A stretch of DNA of 64,000 bases from Larus michahellis (taxonomy: Eukaryota > Chordata > Aves > Charadriiformes > Laridae), in NCBI RefSeq assembly GCF_964199755.1, contig NC_133897.1:168776678-168840677 (forward strand), given 5' to 3'. A program made the position numbers and the translations under genes. The first letter of the stretch is position 1. The number at the start of each line of letters is the position of its first letter. Shown here piece after piece: positions 55,681 through 64,000 of this stretch. The notes under the pieces were generated by a model, which saw only the letters and a program-made list of their open reading frames with translations, was not told the DNA's origin and did not search any database.

Positions 55681-56560
55681 ATTGAGTGCACCCTCAGCAA
55701 GTTTGCCGATGAGACCAAGGTGTGTGGTGCGGTTGACATGCTGGAGGGAAGGGATGCCATCCAGAAGGACCTGGAGAGGCCTGGCAGGAGGGCCCATGTA
55801 AACCTCGTGAAATCCAAGCAAGCCAAGCGCAAGGTCATGCACGTGGGTCACGGCAATCCCAATCCCAAATTCAGGTTGGGCAGAGAATGGCTTGAGAAGA
55901 GGCCTGAGGAGAGGGACTTGGGGGTGCTGGTGGATGAGAAGCTCAAGATGAGCGGGCAGTGTGCGCTGGAAGGCCAGCAATCCAACAGCATAATGGGCTG
56001 CGTCCAAAGAAGCAGGACCAGCAGGTGGAGGGAGGTGACTCTGCCCCTCTGCTCTTCTCTCGTGAGACCCCACCTGGAGTACTGCGTCCATCTGTGGAGT
56101 TCCCAACAGAAGAAGGACATGGCCCTGTTGGAGGAGGGCCAGAGGAGGGCCACAAAGACGATGAGGGGGCTGGAGCCCCTCTGCTGTGAGGACAGGCTGA
56201 GAGAGTTGGGGTTGTTCAGCCTGGAGGAGAGAAGACACCAGGGAGACCTTATAGCAGCTTTCCAATGTCTGAATGGTGCCTCCATGAAAGTTGGAGAGGA
56301 ACTTTTTACAAGGGCACGTAGTGATAGGAGGAGGGGTAATGGCTTCACACGGGATGCAGGTAGATTGAAATGAGATATGAGAAATACATTTTTCCCTCTG
56401 AGGGTGGTGAGACACTGGAACACGTTGCACAGGGCAGCTGGGAAGGCCCCATCCCTGGAGGTGTTCAAGGCCAGGCTGGGTGGGGCTTTGAGCAACCTGG
56501 TCTGGTGGGCGGTGTCCCTGCCCATGGCAGGGAGTTGGAATTAGATGATCTCTAAGGTTC
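55681..56560 (+). mobile_element. CR1-H': second copy of CR1-H
   Basis: [12 protein letters not shown] to a 3' region, open through 56373; matches copy A with scattered changes (RPGRRAHV for RLERWARV near 55780). Confidence 0.85.
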
Positions 56561-56835
56561 AGGTAATATACACAAACTTGAACATAGGAAGTGCCATCTA
56601 AACATGAGGAGGAACTTCTTGCCTTTGAGGGTGGCAGAGCACTGGAAGAGAGTGCCCAGAGACAGTGTGGCATCTCCGTCTCTGGAGACATTCAAACCCC
56701 ACCTGGATGTGTTCCTGTGCCACCTGCTGGTGGTCAACAAGTGACCCTGCTTTGGCAGGGGGGTTGGACTAGATGATCTCCAGAGGTCCCTTCCAACCCC
56801 TGTCATTCTGGGATTCTGGGATTCTGGGATTCTGT
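56561..56835 (+). mobile_element. CR1-I': second copy of CR1-I
   Basis: CR1 3' end with three attctggg repeats, as at 30296-30570. Confidence 0.85.
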
Positions 56836-56865
56836 CCCTACTAATGTAAACCACTCTATGATTCC

Positions 56866-57247
56866 ATAACCCCAGCCAGCAACTAGGATCCCGCAGCCGC
56901 GTGCTAACTCCTGCCATGGCAGGATGGGAAAGAGAATCAGAAGTATAAAAGTGAAAAGAGACATGGGTTGAGATAAAGACAGTTTAATAGGTAGAGCAAG
57001 AGCTGAAAAGATCTGCCATTTCCTTGGAAGAGAAGGCAAGGCTTTTTCAGTGGGAGGGTGGTCAAATAGTGGAGTTGGGTGTGCAGGGAGGTTTTGGAGA
57101 CTCCATCCTTGGAGATACTGAAAAGCTGACTTGACATGGTCGTGGAGAGCCTCCTCGAGATGACCCCGTTTTAGAAGTCTGTGTTGAAGCAGATGATCTC
57201 CAGAGGGTTCTTGTGCAGTCAATGATTGTGTTTGCTGTGATTCTGCC
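56866..57247 (+). mobile_element. LTR remnant fused to CR1-D right part
   Basis: Only about 140 bp of the LTR remain (56866-57005, itself - oriented); a 496-bp deletion joins agctg in the LTR to agctg in CR1-D, whose right part runs to gattctgcc at 57247. Confidence 0.75.
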
Positions 57248-57295
57248 TGCTGTGCTGGCCACGGTGTCATGCTGGGGAGGAGAGCTGTTGAAGTG

Positions 57296-57956
57296 TAGAC
57301 AAGAAATTATCCATGAGCCAACAATGTGCCCTTGTTGCCAAAAAGGCCAAGGGAATCCTGGGCTGCATAGGGAAGAGTGTGGCCAGTAGGTCAAAGGAGG
57401 TCATTCTCCCCCTCTACTCTGCGCTGCTGAGGCCACAACTGGAATACTGCATCCAGTTTTGGGCTCCCCAGTTCAAGAGAGACAGGGAAGTACTGGAGCG
57501 GGTCGAGCGTAGGGCAACTAAGATGATTGAGGGACTGGAGCATCTCCCTTACGAGGAAAGGCTGAGAGAGCTGGGACTCTTTAGCCTGGAGAAGAGAAGG
57601 CCGAGGGAAGACCTTATTATGGCATATAAGTATCTAAAGGGTGGGTTGAAGGAGGATGGTGCCAGACTCTTTTCATTGGTTCCCAGTGACAGGACGAGGG
57701 GCAACGGGCACAAGTTAGAACATAGGAAGTTCCATTCAAATACAGGGAAAAACTTCTTTACAGTGAGGGTGACAGAGCACTGGAACAGGCTGCCCAGGGA
57801 GGGTGTGGAGTCCCCTTCTCTGGAGATTTTCAAGACTCGCCTGGATGCAGTCCTGAGTAATGTGCTCTAGGCAATCCTGCTTTAGCAGGGGAGTTGGACT
57901 AGATGATCTCTAGAGGTCCCTTCCAACTCTGAAGTTTCTGTGATTCTGTGATTCTG
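57296..57956 (+). mobile_element. CR1-E': second copy of CR1-E
   Basis: Flanked by tgaagtg (57289-57295 and 57957-57963). Unlike copy A its frame is intact for 185 codons (57313-57870). Ends with two attctgtg units. Confidence 0.88.
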
Positions 57957-58253
57957 TGAAGTGCACGCTGCCATGGGGAGCTTGTGTGAGAGTCTTGGGT
58001 AGAAGTGCATTAACATGTCCAAGCTTTGTTTGGTCAAGTGAAGGTCTTGTGTGAGGTTCTGGAAGCTCCCCTGTTCTGCCCTGTGCTGTTTTTATTTGCT
58101 GGGGACATACTTCCTAAGAGAGATCCTGTAGCCCTTTTCCAGGCACCCTAATGGTCTCTGTAGCGCTGGCCTTGTGTTGGGTGAGGTTGGAAGAACCTTG
58201 TGAGAAGAAAGGAAGTGGAGGCGTCTTAGGCTGCGATGCAAGAGAACTTTATT
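57957..58253 (-). other. Poly(A) signal and 3' flank of keratin gene 11
   Basis: AATAAA (- strand) at 58248-58253, about 430 bases past the stop codon. Confidence 0.85.
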
Positions 58254-58686
58254 GAGGGAGAAGATTGCAAAGGCAGAGGTGCTAAGGGGAAGGGAGATGG
58301 TCTGAGGTGTTAGTAGGGCAAGCATCAGGCGAAGTCCCTTGAGTGCAGTAGATCTTGCTGAAGCACCGAGGTCTTCTTGGCCCGCAGTGGGAGTGGCATA
58401 GTGGAGATCATTGGCGGGCTTTGGCTTGTCCGTGAGTGGTTTCAGCGGAGAGTAGTGGACAGAGAAGAAGGGGAGATGCAAAGAAGGAAGTGGGAGAAGA
58501 GGAGGAAGTGCATGGGCTGTGGTTCCAGGCAGTTGGTGCTGGCCTTTCCCTGTTTCCTTGGTGCCTTGAGAGCATGATCCGTGGCCAGCAGGTCTGTGTG
58601 CTAGGAAGGGCCCGGAGGTGTGTCCTCCGTCCATGCTGTTGGTTCAAGTTTGCCATGGTTGGTGTCAGGGGTGGTGGCGATGGCCC

Positions 58687-59001
58687 TTAGCAGGGGTAGC
58701 AGCCTCTTCTGCCACTGTAGCAGCCAAGGCCTCCCAAGCCAAAGCCGTAGCCATAGCCGAAGCCGCCGGAGGAGACGGGCACTCCCTGGGCGCTGAGTTC
58801 GTTGCCCACGGCAGCGGATGCAGAGGATCCGACAAAGGTGCTCTGGGGGAAGGAGCTGAGGATGGGTCCTGGCAGGGTGACCACCACAGTGGGTGGCTGG
58901 ATGACGACGCGGGAGGCCTCGCACTGCCTGACGCAGGGCTCGTTGCAGCTGTTAGCCAGCGGGGTGGGTCCGCAGGGGCTGCAGAGGTCGTTGCAGGCCA
59001 T
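58687..59001 (-). CDS. Feather beta-keratin, gene 11
   Basis: 104 residues. Ser8, Ala29, Phe56, tail [14 protein letters not shown] and [11 protein letters not shown] (Ser for Gly97). Partner of gene 6, from which it differs at residues 8, 29, 56 and 97. 5'UTR intron 59022-59229 has a locally different sequence near 59100-59145 (ggctggtgtggggttgtggc). Intact. Confidence 0.95.
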   Translation of the reverse strand: MACNDLCSPCGPTPLANSCNEPCVRQCEASRVVIQPPTVVVTLPGPILSSFPQSTFVGSSASAAVGNELSAQGVPVSSGGFGYGYGFGLGGLGCYSGRRGCYPC

Positions 59002-59292
59002 GTGTGTGGTGTGGAGTTTCCCTGGAAGAGAGGGTGTTGAGAAAGGTGAGGGTGGTGGGGGTGTGAGAGTCGATGTTGGAGGAGGGCGAGGGAGTGTGGA
59101 GGCTGGTGTGGGGTTGTGGCAAGTGTGGTGGTGGGGAGGAATGAGGGCTGTTGGGGCTGTGGGCAGAGCGTGGTGGAGGAGAGGGGCCAGGTGGGTGAGG
59201 AGAAGGAGGGTCAGGGGGTTGAGGCTCACCTTGTTGAGGGTGGAGGAGAAGGCGTGAGGAGAAGTATGTGAGGGAGAGAGGCGCTGGGCCGG

Positions 59293-59855
59293 CTTTTATG
59301 CTGGTCGTGGAGGGGTGGGACAGGCTTTGCGCATGATGGTTTTCTGCAGGAAGCAGCTCTTGCATGCCACAGCCTGGCGAGTAATGAGGTGGGGTGTCAT
59401 TTCCTTCCCACATCACTCCCTTTTCGTGTCCTCCACTTGAGGACGTGTCCAGTTGGCACCGCCGGCAGCTTTCAAGTTCCAATATTAGAGGCCAAAGACT
59501 TGGTTTTGTTGTCGCTTGTGAGGTCGAACAGAAGACGGGACTAAAGCATAGGAGAGGTGGGGTGTTTTCAGTGAGGTCATGCCGTGGCACTGGTGTGGTG
59601 TGGTTTGTGGGTGTGTTGAGAAGAGGGGCCCCCGTTTCCTCGCAGCCCTGTCTGTTGTGCACTTTGATGGTGTGGCAGTCATGAGGTGCTGCCCCTTCCC
59701 CTGCATTTGCTCCATCCCGGCCTTGATCCCAGCTGACTACAGCTGTCTTTGAGGCTGGCTTTTCCCGTTGGGTGTGTTTTGTGGGTGCCTTGGTGCCCCT
59801 CTTGTTGGTAAGTATAAGAGAGAAAGGCCTCTTTGTTTCACCTTGGTTCTTTGAA
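59293..59855 (-). promoter_or_regulatory. Promoter and 5' flank of keratin gene 11
   Basis: TATA CATAAAAG at 59293-59300; CACCC-type ggggtggg (+) at 59312-59319 as in gene 6. The flank runs into CR1-A. Confidence 0.75.
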
Positions 59856-60643
59856 ATGTTATGGAGCTGGTCATATTGAGTACCATCACATGGCACATAC
59901 AGGACACCCAGGTGATGAGGCCCAGTCAGCGTGGCTTTATGAAGAGTCCTGCTGGCCTAACCTGATCTCGTCCTTTGACAAGGAGAGCCGCTTAGCGGGT
60001 GGATGAGGGCAGGGCTGTGGATGTTGTTAAGCCTGACTTTACTAAAGCCTTTGACACTGTTTCTCACATTATTCTGCTGCAGAAAGTGCCTGCTCATGGC
60101 TCTGATGGGCATACTCTTGACTGCCTAAAAAACCGTTTGGGTGGCCATGCCCAAAGAGTTGTGGCGAATGGAGTTAAATTCAGTGTGGTGGCTGGTCAGA
60201 AGATGTGTTCCTCAAGGCTGAGTATTGGGGCCACTTCTGTTTAATATCTTTATCAACGATGTGGACGACGGGATCGAGTGCACCCTCATTAAGTTTGCTG
60301 GTGACCCATATTGGGTGGGTTTGTTGATGTGCCTGAGGGTGGATGGTTCTACAGAGGGATGTGGACAGGCTGGATCAAGTGGCCGAGGCCAATGGTATGA
60401 AGTTCAACAAGGCTGAGTGCTGGGTCCTGCACTTGGGTTACAACAATTCCTTGCAACGCTAGCGCTTGTCAAGCACTGGAAGAGGCTGGCCAGGGAAATG
60501 GTTGACTCACCATCACTGGAGGTCTGTAGAAGACAGTAGGCTTGGCACTTAGGGACACTTTAGTGGTAGACTTGGTAGGGTTAGATTAAGGGTGGGATTC
60601 AATGATCTCAAGGGTCTTTCCAAACCCCAGTGATTCTATGAGT
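59856..60643 (+). mobile_element. CR1-A, gene 11 module
   Basis: Same decayed CR1 as at 34081-34872, with few differences; not coding. Confidence 0.8.
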
Positions 60644-61712
60644 TTATGAAGGCCATGGACATAGCGGAGCAAGTCAAGTGCACAGCCACAAAGGCGCTGA
60701 AGGGACTGGAGCACCCTTCCTCCGAGGAGAAGCTGAGCGAGCTGGGAGGTTTATCAACCAGGAGGCAAGGACCTGAAGGGGAGGTGTCATCGATGTCTCT
60801 GAATCCTGAATGGCATGTATGGGAGATGAACTCCAGCTGGCAAGTAGGACCACACAGCCACTCGCTCATTTCCACCACGGTAGCATAGGGAAGCGAATCA
60901 GAAGAGGAAAAGAGAAAAAATGTGTGCGTTGAGAAAAAGAGCGGTATAAGTAAAGCAAAAGCTGTGCATGCAAACAAAGCAAACCAAGGAATTGCTTCAC
61001 TACCTCCCATGGGCAGGCAGGAATTCAGCCGTCTGCAGGAAAGCAGGGCTTCATCATGCGTGATGTTTTCTTGGAATGACAAATGTCATAACTCCCAAAG
61101 TGCCCCCTCCTCCTTTCTTCTTCCCCCAGCATTATGAATTGAGCATAACGTCACTACGGCATGCACTCTCCCTTTGGTGAGTTCTGGTCAACTGTCCCGG
61201 CCGTGTCTCCTCCCAGCATTTTGTGCACTCCGAGCATACTTGCTGGTGGGGCGGTGCGAGGAGCAAAAAAGGCCTTGAGTGCTTAGCGAGAACTGAAAAC
61301 AGTAGTGGGCTGTCAATACCATTCTCATCCCAAATGCAAAACAGAGCACTCTACCAGCTACTAGTGAGAAAGTCAACTCTATCCCAGGTGAACCGATGAG
61401 AAGAGGGAATGAGGACAGGGGAGTGAGACTCTTCTCAGGGTGCCCATGGCCAGGGCAAGTGTGAACGGAGAAAGATGAAAAGACATGCCATTTCTTTGGA
61501 AGAGAAGGCAAGGCTTTTTCAGTGTGAAGGTGGTTAAGAAGGGGAACCATTTCTTCAGAGGAGTGTTGGAGACTGCATGCTTGGAGATACTGAACACCTG
61601 ACTGGACATGGTGCTGAACAAGGTGCTCCAGCTGAGCCCGTGTGGGCAGACTGGGTGGAAGTAGATGGTGTCCAGATCCTCGTGCAAAGATTCAGTTTGT
61701 TGTGATTCTACC
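60644..61712 (+). mobile_element. CR1-D split by LTR, module B
   Basis: Left part 60644-60815, right part 61398-61712; partner of 34873-35937. Confidence 0.75.
60816..61397 (-). mobile_element. Solo LTR, module B
   Basis: Partner of the LTR at 35041-35622. Confidence 0.65.
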
Positions 61713-61805
61713 TGTTGTGGTGGCCAGGGGGTCGTATTGGGGAAGAGAGTTGGTGAAGTGTGTGCTGCCATGGGGAGCTTGTGCCAGAAGGTTGGTTCGA
61801 AGTGC

Positions 61806-64000
61806 AGAGGGGGAAAAGAATTTTGGGGCAGGAGTTAGCAGGGCTCATTGACCGGTCTTTAAAGTAGATATGAGGGGGGAAGGGGAGATAACTGGGCCTG
61901 TCAAGATTAAACCTTAGGAAAGCATGCCATGCTTTGAAGGAGACCACATTAGTGAGGACTCCCACTCTGACATTTCATCAGAGAAAGGTGATAGATGTTT
62001 AGAAATTACTGCTAGAGAACATTGGGAAAACCCTTTCCTAGAAGGGGAAAAGGGTACTAGGCTAAGAGTTAACAAAGCTCATGGACAGAGCTTTAAGCCG
62101 AAAGTTAAGGGGGAAGGGGATAAAACCAGGCCTGCTGGTAATGAACCGGAGTGTCAAGGGCCAAAGATGGGGGTGAAATCAGTAGCCCAGGTCAAGTGCA
62201 TCTACGCTAATGCACGTAGCATGGGCAACAAACAGGATGAGCTATACGCCATTGTGCAGCAGGACAACTGCGACATAGTCACCATCACGGAAACGTGGTG
62301 GGATGATGGTCATGACTGGAATGCTGCAATGAGTGGCTATAAGCTCTTCAGAAGGAATAGGCAAGGAAGGAGGGGGGGGTGTGTGGCTCTGTACATTAGG
62401 GAGTTGTTTGACTCTATAGAGATAGACTCCAGTGATGAAGAAGTTGAGTGTTTATGGGTAAGGGTGAAAGGGAAGGCTAACAAAGGTGATTTTGTGCTGG
62501 GAGTCTGCTATAGACCACCCAACCAGGATGAGCAGGTTGATGAGGTATTCTATAAGCGGCTGGCTGCAGTCTCGCAAACGCCAGCCCTTGTTCTAGTTGG
62601 GGACTTCAACTTACCAGACATCTGCTGGAAATATAATACAGCAGAGAGCAGGCAGGCTAGGAGGTTCCTCGAGTGTATGGAGGATAACTTCCTGACACAA
62701 ATGGTAGGTGAGCCTACCAGGGGAGGTGCCTTGCTAGACCTACTGTTCACAAACAAAGAAGGGCTAGTGGGGGACGTGGAGGTCGGAGGCCGTCTTGGGC
62801 TTAGTGACCATGAAATGGTTAAGTTTTCCATCCATAGTGAGGTAAGGAAGGGGGTTAACAAACCCTCCATCTTGGACTTCCGGTGGGCAGACTTTAGCCT
62901 GCTCAGAACCCTGGTTGGGAGAGTCCCGTGGGAGGTAGTCCTGAGAGACAAAGGAGCCCAGGAAGGCTGGATGCTCTTTAAGAGGGAAATCCTAAAGGCC
63001 CAGGAGCAGGCTGTCCCCATGAGGCGCACAATTAAAGGGCGGGGAAAATGGCCGGCCTGGATGAACAAAGAGCTCTTGATGGGACTTAAGGAAAAAAGGA
63101 AGGTTTACCACCTTTGGAAGAGGGGACAGGCAACTCAGGAGGAGTACAGAGATCGTGTTAGGTCATACAGAGAAAAAATCAGGAAGGCAAAAGCCCAGCT
63201 GGAACTCAACCTGGCAATTAACATAAGGGACAACAAAAGAAGTTTCTATAAATACATCAACAAAAAGAGAGTGACAGAGAATGTCCATCCCTTACTGGAT
63301 GCGGGGGGAAACCTTGCAACCAAGGACGAGGAGAAGGCTGAGATACTTAATGCCTTCTTTGCCTCTGTCTTTAATAGTCAGACCAGCTACCCCCAGGGTG
63401 TTCAGCTTCTTGGGCTGGAAGATAAGAACGGAGAACAGGACAACTCCCCTGTAATCCAGGAGGAAGTAGTTAATGATTTGCTTATGCACCTGGACACGCA
63501 TAAGTCTATGGGGCCGGACGGGATTCACCCAAAAGTTCTCAGGGAGCTGGCAGGAGAGCTCACCAAGCCTCTCTCCATTACCTATCAACAATCCTGGTCA
63601 ACAGGAGAGGTGCCAGATGACTGGAGGGTGGCCAATGTGACGCCCATCTGCAAGAAGGGCCGGAAGGAGGATCCCGGAAACTACAGGCCTGTCAGCCTGA
63701 CCTCTGTAGCGGGAAAGATCATGGAGAGGATCATCTTGAGTGAGCTCTCAAGGCAAGTGCAGGGCAGCCAAGGGATCAGGGCCAGCCAGCATGGGTTTAG
63801 GAAAGGGAGGTCCTGCCTGACCAACTTGATCTCTTTCTATGACCATGTGACCCGCTTTCTCGATGAGGGCAAGGCTGTGGATGTTGTCTACCTGGACTTT
63901 GGTAAGGCCTTCGACAACGTCCCCCATGGCATTCTCCTGGAGAAACTGGAGAATCATGGCATAGACAAGTGTACCCTCCGCTGGATAAAAAACTGGCTGG
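61806..64000 (+). mobile_element. CR1-L': second copy of the long CR1
   Basis: Begins at the same base of the keratin flank as CR1-L (offset 25775) and continues past the window edge. Confidence 0.92.
61924..64000 (+). CDS. CR1 ORF2, partial at window edge
   Basis: Open for 692 codons with no stop before the edge. The endonuclease is complete (NARS, ITETWW, GDFNLPD, SDH) and RT is present to just beyond YLDF; PQGSVL and FADD lie outside. It has Asp at 532 (GPDGIHP) but FDNV where CR1-L has FDTV, and Cys in place of Ser153. Whether the rest is intact cannot be seen. Confidence 0.85.
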   Translation, partial: MPCFEGDHISEDSHSDISSEKGDRCLEITAREHWENPFLEGEKGTRLRVNKAHGQSFKPKVKGEGDKTRPAGNEPECQGPKMGVKSVAQVKCIYANARSMGNKQDELYAIVQQDNCDIVTITETWWDDGHDWNAAMSGYKLFRRNRQGRRGGCVALYIRELFDSIEIDSSDEEVECLWVRVKGKANKGDFVLGVCYRPPNQDEQVDEVFYKRLAAVSQTPALVLVGDFNLPDICWKYNTAESRQARRFLECMEDNFLTQMVGEPTRGGALLDLLFTNKEGLVGDVEVGGRLGLSDHEMVKFSIHSEVRKGVNKPSILDFRWADFSLLRTLVGRVPWEVVLRDKGAQEGWMLFKREILKAQEQAVPMRRTIKGRGKWPAWMNKELLMGLKEKRKVYHLWKRGQATQEEYRDRVRSYREKIRKAKAQLELNLAINIRDNKRSFYKYINKKRVTENVHPLLDAGGNLATKDEEKAEILNAFFASVFNSQTSYPQGVQLLGLEDKNGEQDNSPVIQEEVVNDLLMHLDTHKSMGPDGIHPKVLRELAGELTKPLSITYQQSWSTGEVPDDWRVANVTPICKKGRKEDPGNYRPVSLTSVAGKIMERIILSELSRQVQGSQGIRASQHGFRKGRSCLTNLISFYDHVTRFLDEGKAVDVVYLDFGKAFDNVPHGILLEKLENHGIDKCTLRWIKNWL

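Larger units (their letters stand above)
48048..64000. repeat. Higher-order duplication, copy B
   Basis: Second copy of the 21-38 kb block, with genes 10 and 11, the same CR1 insertions at the same sites and the same LTR module; it runs off the right edge. By eye I count about 18 substitutions against copy A over roughly 2.2 kb of the long CR1, so the duplication (or later conversion) is recent. Confidence 0.85.

Noticed and set aside
1-64000. CRISPR arrays, tRNA or rRNA genes, or a novel defence-type system
   Set aside because: The direct repeats are kilobase units with keratin genes, not short spacer arrays; I saw no tRNA or rRNA sequence and the window is clearly avian.

Overview
This is a stretch of bird genome: a cluster of feather beta-keratin (corneous beta-protein) genes embedded in CR1 LINEs and solo LTRs. 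The evidence is eleven short single-coding-exon genes for Cys/Gly-rich proteins of 104-106 residues starting MACNDLC or MACNNLC, each with a non-coding first exon, one 5'UTR intron, a CATAAAAG TATA box and an AATAAA signal, plus many CR1 elements ending in ATTCTGTG-type tails. CR1 as the dominant LINE and feather-type keratins together indicate Aves; I cannot name the species. No bacterial, plasmid, tRNA, rRNA or CRISPR features were seen.

Layout. (1) 1-26.5 kb: a head-to-tail array of a 5.54-kb unit (four complete copies and a truncated fifth; position 1 is already inside the array). Each unit holds, on the + axis: an orphan copy of a keratin 5' flank, a decayed CR1 (CR1-A), a second CR1 (CR1-D) split by a solo LTR, a keratin gene on the - strand with its own promoter and poly(A) signal, and a further CR1 3' fragment (CR1-C). 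Units are almost identical; genes 1-3 encode the same protein. (2) 26.5-39.3 kb: a pile-up of CR1 elements (one nested inside another), keratin gene 6, another CR1-A/LTR/CR1-D module, and a CR1 of about 3.3 kb with an uninterrupted 1010-codon ORF2 (endonuclease plus reverse transcriptase). (3) 39.3-47.5 kb: keratin gene 7, a short unidentified segment, an inverted block (about 40.93-45.08 kb) carrying gene 8, the only + strand keratin, and the module preceding gene 9. (4) 47.5-64 kb: gene 9, then a second copy of the material at about 21-38 kb: one more 5.5-kb-like unit with gene 10, the CR1 pile-up, gene 11, the LTR module and a second copy of the long CR1 whose ORF2 stays open to the window edge.

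The cluster is therefore organised at two scales: a 5.54-kb tandem array and a higher-order duplication with a spacing of about 25.8-27 kb. The keratin genes are probably co-expressed structural genes of the feather keratinocyte; there is no operon-like logic. Variation between copies lies mainly in the Gly/Tyr/Phe tail, the proximal GC box, UTR length and how much 5' flank survives. The main interest is the recent amplification and mosaic homogenisation of the array, the intact CR1 ORF2, an inverted gene, and a keratin gene whose distal promoter flank has been replaced by a CR1. I found no previously unknown biological system; the unusual content is genome structure. All homology calls are from reading the sequence and from family knowledge, without database searches.
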